Shown: positions 1 through 11,845, counted from the stretch's first letter. The stretch is DNA of 64,000 bases from Agapanthus africanus (GCA_030015575.1 JASDDO010000014.1:165263911-165327910), one strand, 5' to 3'. Notes: generated by a model from the letters alone, not told the origin. Translations and numbers: made by a program.

Positions 1-1503
1 AAACCATAATCTTAAACTAGCAACTACAAGGAGTTTAATTACTATGATAAGAGATTTATACCTATGAGATCAAGTCCTTCGGTCTTCTAAACTCTTCTTT
101 CTTTTACTCCTTGAGGTCCTAGATCAAACATACTTGGAAGCCTTCTCGATCCTAGATGATCCACCCGAAGGAATATGGTTCAAGCTTGCACTTTAAAAAT
201 GAAGTAACTAAACAAACTAGTTTGCTAGTCTAGCTCATTTAGGAGATGTAGAGTTTGTTAATGGTGTTCATCTATCTCTAATCCCTATGATTCTCAACAC
301 ATGAAAGGGATTAGGGTTTGAAGAAGAAGGAGATAAAGAGAGAGAATACAATGGTGAGGATGAGAGGAAAAATGGCTTGAAAAAGATATATCAACCATTT
401 TCATTGTTTTCAAATAAAAATAAGTAGCCATGCTTGAATAGTTTAGCCAAATGAATTAAAATAATTCAAGGCCATACCTCTCACCATATTTATGTCACCT
501 CACCTATACACCTCATTTCCTAATTTCTATTAAATAGAAAATGCAAAATGAGGTGTTCTTCTTCTAGAAGCCTTTCTGTATAAATACAAAAATACCAAAC
601 CGTATATACATACCCGTATTCGTACAAAAAATACGAATACCAAGAGATAGATACATCCAATAACATGATACTAGAATTAAATCAATACATGATTTAATAA
701 ACTGGCTTAATCCTAAACTCTCTAGTATCACAAATCGTCCGATTAAATTTCGCGCAACTAGTACACATATTTAATCGGAACTCTGCACATATAAATATAC
801 GGCCTCTACATCATTTCGCCTGAATCAGGAAAACCCTCTGTGTGGGACTTTAAAGACTAGACAGTATACTAGCAGTGGGTTTAACCACAATCACGTCAGC
901 AGCACTATTTGTACGTAATGGCTACCCAGGTACCTGTTGAATAGAAGGCTGATGAGTAAATTCATCTGAACCCTTACTGAGTCTATCCGTGACAATCTCC
1001 GTACATTCCGGTCTCTTTGTCTAAGAGTATCGCATACCGGATCAAAGGGGTGGTAAACGTCAGACCCGTAATAATCCGATAAGTCATGTCGATGTGGCTC
1101 AGGATCGATCCGAGAAACTAATGATCTAACCATCAGTAAATTACATCGGCCTTGGCCAAGGTCTTGTGGTTCTGGCCAACCTGACACGGTGCGATATCGA
1201 CTCCTAATACCGAGAGAGACGAATCCCTGACAATCACTCACTGCCTCCATATGGCTCGGGACTTTACCCAACCAAAACCAGTTTGCACAACTCAGTAGAG
1301 CCGTGGTAGGGTAGTGATCTAAGTACAATGGGAACTCATACGAGACAAATGAAGATCTCAGGTCTAAAAACTAATCTGTACTCATGTCATCTGAGAACCG
1401 CTATCTGTTTATAGTTATAATACCGTCTAGAAGTTCTTGGCGAGTCCGCCCAGTATACTCACCCCCAGTGAGCACCTGCATACAATCTTAGGTGAACACA
1501 CCA
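1..1503. other. Old repeat-like or intergenic DNA
   Basis: No convincing gene is visible. The part from about 850 to 1503 is less AT-rich than its surroundings and reads like the noncoding part of an old retroelement. It appears to continue at 39185 on the far side of element A, which would make it the target that A entered. The longest open frame here (891-1328, minus) has no recognisable domain and no promoter context. The identity of the repeat is unresolved. Confidence 0.4.
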
Positions 1504-1508
1504 ATGGC

Positions 1509-3015
1509 TGATTGGTGTGAAAAATTGAGTCTTTGTGTTTTCTAGTTATCGCAATTAATAACGGTGTCGCAATAGCCAGACGATACTGAGTACGGGCCGT
1601 CCACAGGGAAATGGTAAACTATCTTTCTTGTTTTAGACGAGTTAATAAAGGAAAGGATGGATTTTTATCGTTTTATACTAAAGAGATTTGAAAATTTTAT
1701 AAGAGAAAGGCTTGTAGGGTTTTTCAGATTTAGTAGTTAAAGGATGGAGTTTTAAAAATAATTTTTTTTATATTTTAATTATTTAACACTAGAGAAATAG
1801 CGATGAATGTGGATTAGGGTACTTGGAGGGATTAGGGTTTCTCTCTACTGACCCTTGTCCTTCCATTGATCCCTATTGATCTCAAGCCCTCAACAAAGAA
1901 AGTATTAACGAATCTCAAATCGAGGTCGTAACTATCATGAATTGGTGGCACACCCGAATAAGAGGATTAAGACTCCATTTGCTAAAATTTATAAAAATTA
2001 AAACATAAGAAGAAGATAAGGGATTTTTTTTCATCCGTTATACTACCCTATCATACAAATCCTAACAAGCAAGAATTTACTCGCTTATTGGGAAAAACGA
2101 CGAAAGGTAGAAAAATAAAGAAACCTTAAGAAAAATAAAATTGCGGAAAATAAATGCAGAAAGTAATGAGACAAAATTAAAAGAGAAAACCACCTTTTAT
2201 TGAAAATTTTGCATTACAGACTTTGATTTGCTAAAAAGATAAAAGAACCAAAAACCCTAGATTGCTCGATTTATAGATCAATAGATTGCTCGATAGGTCA
2301 ATAGATTAATAGATTGCTGCTCAGTCCTTTATATAGGCTATGGAACTTGAAACCCAAGACGTCATCTCTAAGTATATGAAAATAAGATCATGCCCCTGAA
2401 ATTGCACATCGAACGACCACTAATTGACCGCGGTTCCGCCGCCATATGCCTCATTCCACCGCGGTTCTTCCGCCTTTTGATGGAATTGCGTCTCCAGAAT
2501 TTTTATGCGTTCTTCTCGTGATCTTAGGAGATTTTTCTGATGAATATAATTTGAAAATATCTTTTTCTCTCTGCAGTTGCGAGAATCTTCAATTTGCTCC
2601 TAAAATTAGCAGATTTGGTTTGCTAACTCGATTTGATATGGATCTCCTACTTTCTTTGTAGCCCTGAACCGATTTGTTATTTTAATACCTACACAATATC
2701 TCAAATCAAATCATTAGTAGCATTTATCTTATTTGAGATAATATTCCAACCAATTATAATTAAATTACTTAATGGATATGATAGGATATGGTATGCACAT
2801 CTTAATAATAATGATTAAGAATCACATGGATATTTTATTTAAATATTATATGCATATATTAACCACAATTATATTAATTATACGTTAAGAAACATATGAC
2901 AAAATCTTTTTACAAATAAACCCACATATGTTCTTAAATTATAAATAACACCATTTAGTAATTAATAATAATAGGGAAAATGACCGTACAAATGTGAAAT
3001 AAATATGATTGATCA
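1509..3015 (-). repeat. Element A 3' LTR
   Basis: This 1507-bp LTR aligns from end to end with 7559-7992 plus 38139-39179 and with the solo LTR at 46383-47565. In element orientation it begins TGATCAATC. A TATA-like CTATATAAAG on the minus strand near 2331-2340 is kept in all three copies (near 38526 and 46857) and probably marks the LTR promoter. Confidence 0.87.
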
Positions 3016-3027
3016 AATACCCCCAAA
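3016..3027 (-). promoter_or_regulatory. Element A polypurine tract
   Basis: Directly before the 3' LTR the minus strand reads AATTTGGGGGTATT. It sits at the correct place for the plus-strand primer of reverse transcription. The purine run is short and interrupted. Confidence 0.6.
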
Positions 3028-4791
3028 TTTATCTTTTGATCGTCCCGAGCAAACTGTTTTATTTTTAAAAGAAAAAGACAAAACCTAGCACACTTTTGTA
3101 AGCAACACAATTGCACTCAGCTCATGCAATAAGCCTTTAAACCTCTAGATGTCTCTAGGAGGAGGAGTATTGTCTCTTGGGGGTTTTCAACGGATTACAC
3201 CTACAAAATCCCAAAATTTAGAAAATAAAGGAAAGAAAACAAAAATTACATGCAAAGATAAGAACATATAAAAGAACAAAACTTGAAAATAAGAGTTTCA
3301 AACTACACTAGTTTTTTAGTTGTCATGAGCCCTGTCTTAACGGTCTTGAAAAGATGTCGGAAATCACATCCTCCCTCAATAAAACATCGTCTTTATTCTT
3401 CCTCCCTACCTCTCCTCCAAACATCGATCATATACCCCTATGTTTGTGTAAAATTCATCCTTACACTTGGAGAATTCAATTCAATCTATCATACCCTTTG
3501 TCCATATTCCTTAGTACTTTTTAGTCGGTGATGTTTTAGATGGATTTTCTCACACAATTTTCATGCGACCGTTAATACTTCTTAAGGCACTAACCAACCG
3601 ATTACCAAATGTGCTCACTTATTAAGGCGTACTTAGCAATATCCTAGTCTTGCAACACTTATGACTTAGCAGTGACCCCCAAACCAGTTAGTCTAAGGCA
3701 CTGGGTGATAAGACGCCCTCGCTGTATTTTTTTATGCTGCCTTAACCAATTACAGAACCAGTGTTCATTTTTCTTTTAAATTTTTTTTATGTGCCATTTA
3801 TATTTTGTTGATGATTTTTTTTCATACTAAGGTCAAGAGTATTTCAAGGTATCCTCTACTATTCCAAGTTTCAAGATGTGTGTAAGTGCGTATAGCAGGG
3901 TATCAATATTCAGAAGTTTGGACTAAAGAATAGGGACTATTTTTCATACTTATTTCTATCCGCAGACTAGTAATTTCTTCATCTTACTAATTCTTGGGAC
4001 AACAGCTCATGACCACATATTATTAGTTTCGTTCTAAAACATCTAATTTTCTTGCATTTCTTAAGTCTCTTCTACTCTTTCATATGTATTTTTCACTTTC
4101 TAACTTTTATTTTCGAAATATTCTCTCTTTTCTTAGTGCAAAATGATACGTGAATAAATACAAACCTCCCCCCAAATCTGTTTGCAGCAGTGTCCTCACT
4201 GATGCTGTTGTTCGAACTCAAAAACCTGAAAACTAGGAGGAACAATTCAACAAGATGGTATAAAGAATGAGTTAAGAGTGAATGACAGTAAAATCCTCCC
4301 CCAAACTTGTCATTGGCTAACAATCGGGCAAAAAGTCCCTTTCTTTCAAGAGCCATTTTAAAAATATTTTTCTTCTTTCCCCCCAAACTTGAGTAAAACA
4401 ATATTTTCATTATTAAACATTGAAATTCAACATAAGGGAGGGATATTATCGGTCTACACAAAGTTTTACAAAGACAAAAAATTAAAACCAACCATTCAAA
4501 TATTTTATCAAGGTAATATCATGGTTGGTGAAAGATAATGTAACAGATAGATGTGAAGAAGGCTCGAGACTGTATAAGAATGGAGGTTGTATCATGTCTC
4601 GAGTAGAAGAAACAAAAATGAAAGTAACGATAAGAGATGATGTAGGGGGAAGATAAGAGGTGTAATCGAAAGGTTTTACGTCTCAGTTGGTGGAGATGAA
4701 AAAGTGAGTGTGAATGAAAACGAGAATGTGAAAGATAAGGAATGGGTGGAATACTCGCATTCTCGTATGTGATTAAAAGAAGGGGTGGCAG
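3028..4791 (-). other. Element A 3' noncoding interior
   Basis: AT-rich sequence between the ORF of A and its 3' LTR, without a supportable gene. Short minus-strand TTTGGGGG motifs, similar to the polypurine tract, recur near 3675, 4166, 4296 and 4380. Small open frames in this part have no recognisable domain. Confidence 0.5.
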
Positions 4792-6545
4792 TTAAACTTC
4801 TTCGGCCTCAAAGGGAGGTGCAAAAATTTCCGGTGGAGGTTAATTCATCACAGCATCCAAGTCTTCAAAGAACGCGAGTTCTTCGGCGAAAATACCTTCG
4901 AAATTTTCGTCGATATTCCTAATGATAATCTCATCGGAAAGAAAGGAATCGATATCTATATCAGTGGAATAGGCAGATTAACTAGGATGGTTGAAAGTTT
5001 CAAGGTCAATGTGTTGCGCACCAGGATTCAAAGCACTTGATTCGTCAGAAATTATGGAGGTAGGAGACTCGAAAAGATCGTCTCCCTCATTTTTAAAAGA
5101 GTCTAAATCAAGTGCTCTTTCAAGAATCATAGAACTCGAAATATCAGAGTATGGTTCATCAAATCTCGGTGGAATTGAAAGAAGATGAGAAAAACCAAAG
5201 AAAGTGTGTAATGAAATGGGTAAATGAATTTGGGTGTCGAGCATTGTTGATCCAGATGTGGGAGATGAAGGCTGAATATCGTTTTGCATATCTGATAAGT
5301 TGGTGGTAAAAATAGGATCGGTTAATGGTACAGGAAGATGTTCACATTCAATGAAAGGGATATGATGGGCCGGGGAATCCAACTGATCCAACATAGTGAG
5401 TTCATCTTCAAAGATATTCTCAACACATATCTCACTAACACTGTCAGTCAAACCAAATGAATAGTTCTTTAAAAATTCATCAATTATATTATCTTCAACG
5501 ATAAATCACTAGGTTCACTTTATGGAATTGGAAGGTTTAAAATGTCAAGTCTAGTCGAATAAGGATCAGTTTGGTTTGAAATGGTGTAAGGCACTCTTTC
5601 ACACCCATGATTGGAAAAGTCGAACATGTTATTCTCGGACACCTCATCAATTAGATTATTAAGCGGTTGATCATCAAATACATTCAGTTGGATTTCAGGA
5701 TGGAAGGTGTTGAGATCAAAAGAATTGGTTTTTGTTTGACTTGGAGGGATCCCTTGTTCTTTCTTACTATTTAATTCCAACTCTACTTCAGGACTAGACA
5801 TGGTTTGTGAAGAAGTTTCAATGAAGGATTCTCTTTGAACTGTGAAACTTCCTAATTGATGTTCAGAAGCACTGTCTAGATAAGGTGCAAATGTTGAGTA
5901 TGGCTGGAATGTGTTTAATTATTGGTTACGAGTGAGTTCAATGTGTTCCGCGACAGAAATGGGTTTACGAATTGCCACATTAGCCTCAAGAGAAGTATCA
6001 ACATGAGAGGGTGTGAAAATTTGGCACTGTTGATAAGAGTTATAAGGGTGTATCCAATTTTCATAAATAGAATTAGGATCAATATTGTGATATGAAGAAG
6101 ATTGAAATTGGTTGAATTGTTGGTGACTGCCTTTTGCAATTTGCTCAGCAATGGTCATGGGTGTAAAATTTGCCATATTCGCCTCAAAAAGAGTATCAAC
6201 ATTTTCATATGGAAATAATTATAATTGTTGTCCTAAGGTTTTTGGAGCAGTGAAAGGTATGAAATTTTGGTTACGGGCTTTTGCAATATGTTCAGCAATA
6301 GACATGGGTTTAGGAATTGCCTCGTTAGCCTTAAAAGAATTATCAACATAAGAAGGTGTTGAATTTTGATACGGTTGATAGGAACTTGAGTGAGGTGTCC
6401 AACTGTTATTTCTAGAGTGTTCTATCCTATCTCTTAAAGAAATGATGGGGTCAGAAGTTCTACCAAAACAATAACGATATAAAGAAATATCTGGTTGTTT
6501 GTAGCAAAGCTCGCCAAGAGTTGGTCGGTTTGGGTTACCCATCAT
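4792..6545 (-). pseudogene. Element A ORF, unknown function, broken
   Basis: I do not recognise this protein. It starts with tandem ATGs at 6545 and 6542 (MMGNPNRPTLGEL) and would end at a TAA at 4792-4794. Three open stretches (6545-6219, 6176-5919, 5801-5520) share one frame and are separated by single stop codons. After a frameshift near 5500 the frame runs 5451-4978 and then toward 4792. The N-terminal half contains a repeated module of about 60 residues with the signature PMSIAEHIAKARNQ, present at least three times in increasingly divergent form. The C-terminal half is acidic and low in complexity, with repeated motifs such as ENIFEDEL and EELAFFEDLD. It occupies the place of gag in an element without pol. 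It could be a captured or highly diverged gag; no zinc knuckle or protease motif is visible. Confidence 0.55.
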
Positions 6546-7540
6546 AAGAGAATAAAAAGAAAATAGGGTAAAATGGTAATAATTTTTTAAGCCTTTTTCC
6601 ATTTTGGATTTTTTGAAATTGTTTTGCTTGGAAAGAGGAACTCGACTCAACCAAACACAAACGTGCACAAACAATCCCTAGAGCTAGAGTCACCTAGGTC
6701 AAATCACTAGATCGCTCCTAACCTTCCAAAGGACAAGACGTAGGATAAATCCTCTATCACCTCCTTATCAATCTTGCAGCCAGGTAAGTACCGGATAAGC
6801 GGGAGGTATCCGCTATACGAATCACCGAAATAGCGGGCCTAATTAAGTAAACTACTTTTCTTAGTCACACATATCTTAGACACCATAAGAAAAATGCGGA
6901 TAAGCAATACATTACCCACGACCCTCGCTTGTCCTAATTGAGCGCGATTGTCATTAAAGGCTTGGTCTAGATATTTTTTTATTAATATAGGGTGATACGT
7001 ATACTTATTTATGATTTGTAGCACCTAGGAAGGGTGATGCAATCCCTGCCTAATCTGAATTTGGGTTTTTTGCCCCCTTAATGTCCGTTTTAAATATGCA
7101 AAACAAACTAAAATCTAAAACAGGCAAAAAGAATTTTTTAGCGGCACTGTTTGCAAAGAATCCTGCAGGTAAAAACAGTTTACTGGAGCTTCAGAGGAGA
7201 GGAGAAGAAGATAAAAAAATACCAGAAAAATTTGGGAGCCTAACTCCACTAGTTGGCCGCGGTTCAGCCGCCAAATACACCAATTTGCTGTGGTTCCGCC
7301 GCCTTCTGGGGGAATCTCTTCTTCAAATTTTTGCACCACACTCCAATGCTTCTCTGCTCCTATTTGACAATCTCTGAATCTCTTTTGGTTCGCTCCAAGT
7401 GCTCCATATTTCTAGCAAAACTCGTACAAGAATCGTTAAAAAAACACAATATGCAGTTTTTATTTCTATTTCTATTTTTATTTTTTTCTAGTTTTTTTAG
7501 AAATAAACTCGAATAACAAGAAAAATAATACTACCGTTTT
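6546..7540 (-). other. Element A leader
   Basis: Untranslated leader between the primer site and the ORF of A. No supportable gene. Open frames at 7081-7516 on either strand have no domain and overlap each other. Confidence 0.45.
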
Positions 7541-7557
7541 TCCGGCAACGACGCCAT
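7541..7557 (-). promoter_or_regulatory. Element A primer binding site, tRNA-Asp type
   Basis: The minus strand reads TGGCGTCGTTGCCGGA immediately after the 5' LTR. Plant tRNA-Asp ends in a sequence whose complement is TGGCGCCGTTGCCGGGG, so nearly all bases match. This fixes the orientation of element A and the inner end of its 5' LTR. Confidence 0.8.
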
Positions 7558-7558
7558 T

Positions 7559-7992
7559 TGATTGATGTGAAAAACTGAGTCTTTGTGTTTCCTAGTTACC
7601 ACAATCAATAACGGTGTCGCAATAGCTAGCCGATACTGAGTACGGGTCGTCCACAGGGAAATGGTAAACTATCGTTCTTATTTTAGACGAGTTAATAAAG
7701 GAAAGGTTGGATTTTTATCATTTTATACTAAAGAGATTTGAAAATTTTATAAAAGAAGGGCTTGTAGGGTTTTTCGGATTTAGTAGTTAAATGATGGGGT
7801 TTTAAAAATAATTCTTTTTATCTTTTAATTATTTAATACTAGAGAAATAGCGATGAATGTGGATTAGGGTACTTGAAGGGATTAAGGTTTCTCTTTACTG
7901 ACCCTTGTCCTTTCATTGATCCCTATTTATCTCAAGCCCTCAACAAAGCAAGTATTAACGAATCTCAAATCGGGATCGTAACTACCATGAAT
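7559..7992 (-). repeat. Element A 5' LTR, inner segment
   Basis: Aligns to 1509-1942 of the 3' LTR. The alignment breaks at 7993 where element B begins. The last five bases, TGAAT (7988-7992), are one copy of the target duplication made by B; the other is at 38134-38138. Confidence 0.9.
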
Positions 7993-9402
7993 TGTCACGC
8001 CCCGCTTCCCAAAAGAGCAAGCAACGACATGTGACAAGCCCGTGATGTATTTATTTTAAGAAGGTCATTTCTCAAAACAAATACGCTAAGCGTAATGTAA
8101 GCAGTATAACAATGACAAGAATAGACATTTGAAAATAAAATCCAACCACTTTATATAATTACATCCCTAACTTTACAAGTGTTAAACTGATACAAGATAT
8201 CTAAAATAAGAAATATAAACATAAAAGCCTAAACATATAGCTTACTGATATAAAAACTGAAAGAAACTAAAGATCGACCTATGCTGTGAGCTGGTTGTAC
8301 TCCTGTTCCACCTCCTTAGTCCCTAGACCACCTGACAAATATTCCAAGAAACATAGAAATGGGTAGAATGAACGCCCGCAAACTATCGCTCGGTAAGTCC
8401 CTAGAAAGGATGAGAAAGATATATGATGCATAACAAGTACATAATAAAATAGAATATGGCATATATAGCATAACAGGTAATAATTGTGTGTGAGCGAATA
8501 TGAGGTATGTATCTTAATAGGACTCTACAAGGTAATCTAATTAATATAAGTTTAAGTATGAATGTCAACCAATCTCAAGAGTATTCTCGAACCTAAGGCT
8601 ATTGTCCAAGGGCAAGAAATCACGGGCTCAAAATAGCGGGACTTCAATTGTTATTGAAGTATTCTAAACCCAACAGGCTATCATACAGGGGCTTGGAAAC
8701 ACGGGCCCTCATTCGTGATTTGTACCGTTTCATCCCGGTACCACAGTAACATGATTTGTACCGTTTCAGCCCGGTATCACAACAATATGATATTTGTACC
8801 GTTTCAGTCCGGTACCACAGTAACATAATTTTGTATTAATGGGACTCATGAGATTCTGTTGGATTTATACTCAAACTACCCCAACACCCCGATTATAATA
8901 GATTATAACTGTTAAATTTTAATTAAATTGATTGGTTGATTATGACATGTCTTGTTCGAAACCATAGATTGCAAAAGGTGTAGAATGAAGTCGAGTGAAA
9001 TGCGAGTCATGACAATTGCAATCTTTGTTCGAGTCAAGTTAGTTCGAGGAGACTGGATTCAAGTTCAAGTTTAGATTCGAGTAGGGTTATAGTTCGATTT
9101 TGTGTTTGAGTTCGAGTTCAAGTTTAGATTCGAGTTTGGATTCGAGTTCAGGTCATTTTTATATGAATTGATTTAAACTGTTAAAAATATTATGTTCGGG
9201 AGAAATCGACAACTGCTGCACATGGACGGCAGGATTTGTGTCTTTTTCCAAGAAAATTGCCATTGATAACTCCGTTAAGTTGTCTAACCCAAATAGGCAA
9301 GCACTCACTTTCTCCGGCTCCCTAGGGCTCAAGAGAATTGATCCTGCTTAAACCTATATTAATCTAGAGTCCTTAAAATATTGTTTGCATATCTCGAGGG
9401 GG
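7993..9402 (-). repeat. Element B 3' LTR, distal segment
   Basis: Aligns to 35272-36677 of the 5' LTR and stops at the insertion point of element C. It contains three imperfect copies of a roughly 40-bp unit centred on GTACCGTTTCAGCCCGGTACC near 8718-8820, and a run of TTCGAGTTCAAGTTTAGA-type repeats near 9050-9150. Both are also in the 5' LTR (near 36000-36110 and 36340-36430), so they predate the insertion of B. Small open frames here are not genes. Confidence 0.87.
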
Positions 9403-10149
9403 TGTTCCCCTCCAAACGGCGGCCCGGACTTCGCGTCCGTTGCCTGAGGTTCGGGACAGATGCTATTTGGTTTTATCCGTCCACCTCTCCGAAGATGCCA
9501 AGTTGATTTATGGCACCGTGTATCGGAGGTTTAGACGAATGCGGCCGATATAGTAGACTTCGTCAGATTCCCCCTCAGGGTGAGGGGTTTTTTGATTGTG
9601 GGGACGCTCTTCCCTGCAGGCGCAAGCCCCTGCAGTTAATTACGCTACCGCATCGCGGTAGCAATTTTCTCCTTCTCCAGAATTTCACTTCGTGTCGTGT
9701 GTGTTTGTTTTGTTTGTGGTTGCCCGTGGATTGTATACGGAGACTGAGTAATGCCGTCGCCCGTAGGACGTGGATTAGTCCAAATCCGCATTTACTTAGA
9801 TTTGGGTTTGGTGTTTTTAGTTTAGGGATGCATTAGTCGCGTTGCGGCTAAGATCAACTTAAACATTCGTTAAGGATACATTAGTCCTGTTTTAGACTAA
9901 GATCAACTTAACGTAGTGATTGATTTAATTATCCGGCCGTCGGGACTCGTCACCTCTCTGACGTCGTTGAAGGATTACAACGACAGGCGTCTGAGGAGTT
10001 CAGAGATGTACCCTTGAACCAAAATTGATTTTGAGTTTTATCGTTTATTTGAATATCTAAGGACACGTTAACCGTATTTGGGGTTAAGATCAACTTAGAC
10101 GGGACCGTTTAGATCCAACAAAAGAGCGTTTGGGCCCTATTGTGCCAGT

Positions 10150-10290
10150 TTAGGGACGTGGTGGTCCATCATTAGTTTAGGGACGTTCCGGTCCGATATT
10201 AGTTTAGGGACGTTTCGGTCCGATATTAGTTTAGGGACGTTTCGGTCCGATATTAGTTTAAGGACGTTTCGGTCCGTTATTAGTTAAGTG
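10150..10290. repeat. 27-bp minisatellite in element C LTR
   Basis: Five units of about 27 bp with the core GGGACGTTTCGGTCC lie in this 3' LTR. The 5' LTR (30715-30900) has seven. The same motif recurs twice outside the LTRs at about 20450-20500, between the end of pol and the structured zone. Confidence 0.85.
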
Positions 10291-11103
10291 GTCGTTGGGA
10301 CCCGTCACCTCTTTGACGTCGTTGAGGAATTACAACGAGGGATGTCAAAGGAGTTCGGAGATGTACCCTCGAACCGGTCGTGAATTGGTTTAGGGGAGCC
10401 ATTTTGCTCAATCAATTTAATTTTAAGGACTTACAGCCAGGATTGGGTTAAGTCCAATTTTTTATTTATTTATTTTAAGCTTTGCCTGACTAATCCAAAC
10501 AGGGCTCTGCCCCTTTATTATTTTTGTGATTTGATTTGGGTCAGGCCCTCAAGAATTTTCCAAACAGGGCTCTGCCCTTTTATTATTATTTTTTTTACGA
10601 TTTGATTTGGGCCAGGCCCTCAAGAATTTTCCAAACAGGGCTCTGCCCTTTTATTATTTTTGTGATTTGATTTGGGCCAGGCCCTCAAGAATTTTTCAAA
10701 CAGGGCTCTGCCCATTTATTATTTTTGTGATTTGATTTGGGCCAGGCCCTTTTAAATAATGAGTTGCACTTGTGCAGAAACTCAAGAATTTTCCAGATTT
10801 AAGAACAAAAGTGCATAGCACTTTTGATCTAAATTTGGATCAAAGGAAAACAAGTTCTTCTTGTTTTCCCTGATTTTACAGAACCAAGGGTTCATATCAA
10901 GTGCAAGGCACTATTTATTATTCCTTCATTTTTTTTTATCTTCTGTTCTTCAGAGATTTTTCTCTTCTTCCAAAAGAAGTTTTTACCTTTTTCTTTTTTT
11001 TTTTTGTTCTTGATTAATCTTCCAGAGTTCTTTCTCTTTTTTTTTATGCCAGAAGTTGATTCTTCTTCTTGATTGATCCCTTTTGAATGAGGCCTGGGGT
11101 CTT

Positions 11104-11110
11104 ATTTATA
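11104..11110 (-). promoter_or_regulatory. TATA box of element C LTR (3' copy)
   Basis: The minus strand reads GCACTATAAATAAGACCCC. The equivalent in the 5' LTR is at 31721-31727, which would start the genomic RNA near 31690. The G-box array lies directly upstream in element sense. Confidence 0.65.
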
Positions 11111-11282
11111 GTGCTCACAAATTTGTTTAATTTGTTAACAAAATCTTCCCTGAATGATTTTGGGAATTTTCCCACCATTGGATCTTTGATCCAAAGGCAG
11201 AAGAAAATCTTCTGGTTTTGGAAAGAACAGAAAAGATTTCATCAAATTTTCATTCTGTTTCTGCGCAACTCCACACTGAATG

Positions 11283-11648
11283 ACACGTGTCGCGCAGTGG
11301 AAGGCTTGCGCAACGGTGCTTGCGCAACTGCGCAGACACGTGTCGCGCAGTGGAAGGCTTGCGCAACGGTGCTTGCGCAACTGCGCAGACACGTGTCGCG
11401 CAGTAATCCCCTTGCGCAACGGTGCTTGCGCAACTGCGCATACACGTGTCGCGCAGCAGTGCTCTTGCGCAACGGTGTATGCGCAACTGCGCAGACACGT
11501 GTCGCGCAGGTGTGCACTTGCGCAACCGTGCTTGTGCAACTGCGCAGACACGTGTCGCGCAGCGGTGCACTTGCGCAACAGTGCTTGCGCAATTTGCGCA
11601 GACACGTGTCGCGCAGCGATGCGCTTGCGCAACTGCGTAGACACGTGT
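11283..11648. repeat. 53-bp palindrome/G-box array in U3 of element C
   Basis: ACACGTGT occurs at 11283, 11336, 11389, 11442, 11495, 11548, 11602 and 11641: a 53-bp period with one 54-bp and one truncated 39-bp step. Each full unit also contains the palindromes TTGCGCAA and CTGCGCAG. CACGTG is the plant G-box bound by bZIP and bHLH factors. The 5' LTR keeps only six copies (31900-32158). The array lies between the minus-strand LTR TATA box and the plus-strand TATA box at 11838. Confidence 0.9.
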
Positions 11649-11756
11649 CGCACTGTGGACCGCTTGCGCACTGCGCAACGCACGGAATTTGAGGCGTTGC
11701 TTCAGAAAATTTGAATTTTCAAAATTTAAATGAGCCTTGCTCAGATTGGGGGAACA

Positions 11757-11771
11757 AATGCCCCCCCCACC
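11757..11771 (-). promoter_or_regulatory. Element C polypurine tract
   Basis: The minus strand reads GGTGGGGGGGGCATT directly before the 3' LTR of C, the expected place and composition for the plus-strand primer. Confidence 0.8.
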
Positions 11772-11777
11772 ATTGTG

Positions 11778-11845
11778 CTTACGTGGCGCGACGTAAGCGC
11801 AACGGTGGCCAGGGTCAGTTGAAGGGGCGCAGGCGCCTATAAATA
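11778..11845 (+). promoter_or_regulatory. Promoter of the antisense gene in element C
   Basis: A plus-strand TATAAATA at 11838-11845 lies just outside the 3' LTR and points toward the mobile-domain gene. Its context CTATAAATAAGACCC is the same core as the LTR promoter on the other strand. Upstream, 11778-11799 is a perfect 8-bp inverted repeat (GCTTACGT and ACGTAAGC) that contains ACGTGGC, an ABRE/G-box-like core. The U3 G-box array lies further upstream. Transcription would start near 11870. Promoter function is inferred from sequence only. Confidence 0.6.

Larger units (their letters stand above)
9403..11756 (-). repeat. Element C 3' LTR
   Basis: This 2354-bp LTR contains, in plus-strand order: a minisatellite of GGGACGTTTCGGTCC units (10150-10290, five units), four copies of a 65-71-bp unit around CAGGGCTCTGCCC (10490-10760), a series of micro-hairpins (10800-11200), an LTR TATA box on the minus strand at 11104-11110, and a 53-bp G-box/palindrome array (11283-11648). 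All open frames inside it reproduce repeat periodicity and are not genes. Confidence 0.92.

Noticed and set aside
891-1328. 145-codon minus frame
   Set aside because: No domain, no splice or promoter context, inside a repeat-like segment.
5919-6151. Overlapping minus frame in another phase of the A ORF
   Set aside because: It is a shadow of the 5919-6176 frame, which fits the repeated SIAEHIA module.
7541-7557. tRNA-Asp fragment as a tRNA gene
   Set aside because: Only the 3' complement is present, at the LTR edge. It is a primer binding site.
9510-9836. 108-codon frame, repeated at 30073-30399
   Set aside because: It lies in R-U5 of both LTRs of element C. Duplication reflects the LTRs, not a gene family.
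11087-11714. Several overlapping open frames on both strands in the C 3' LTR
   Set aside because: They follow the 53-bp G-box array in all frames. The same frames appear in the 5' LTR (31704-32243) with different lengths set by unit number.
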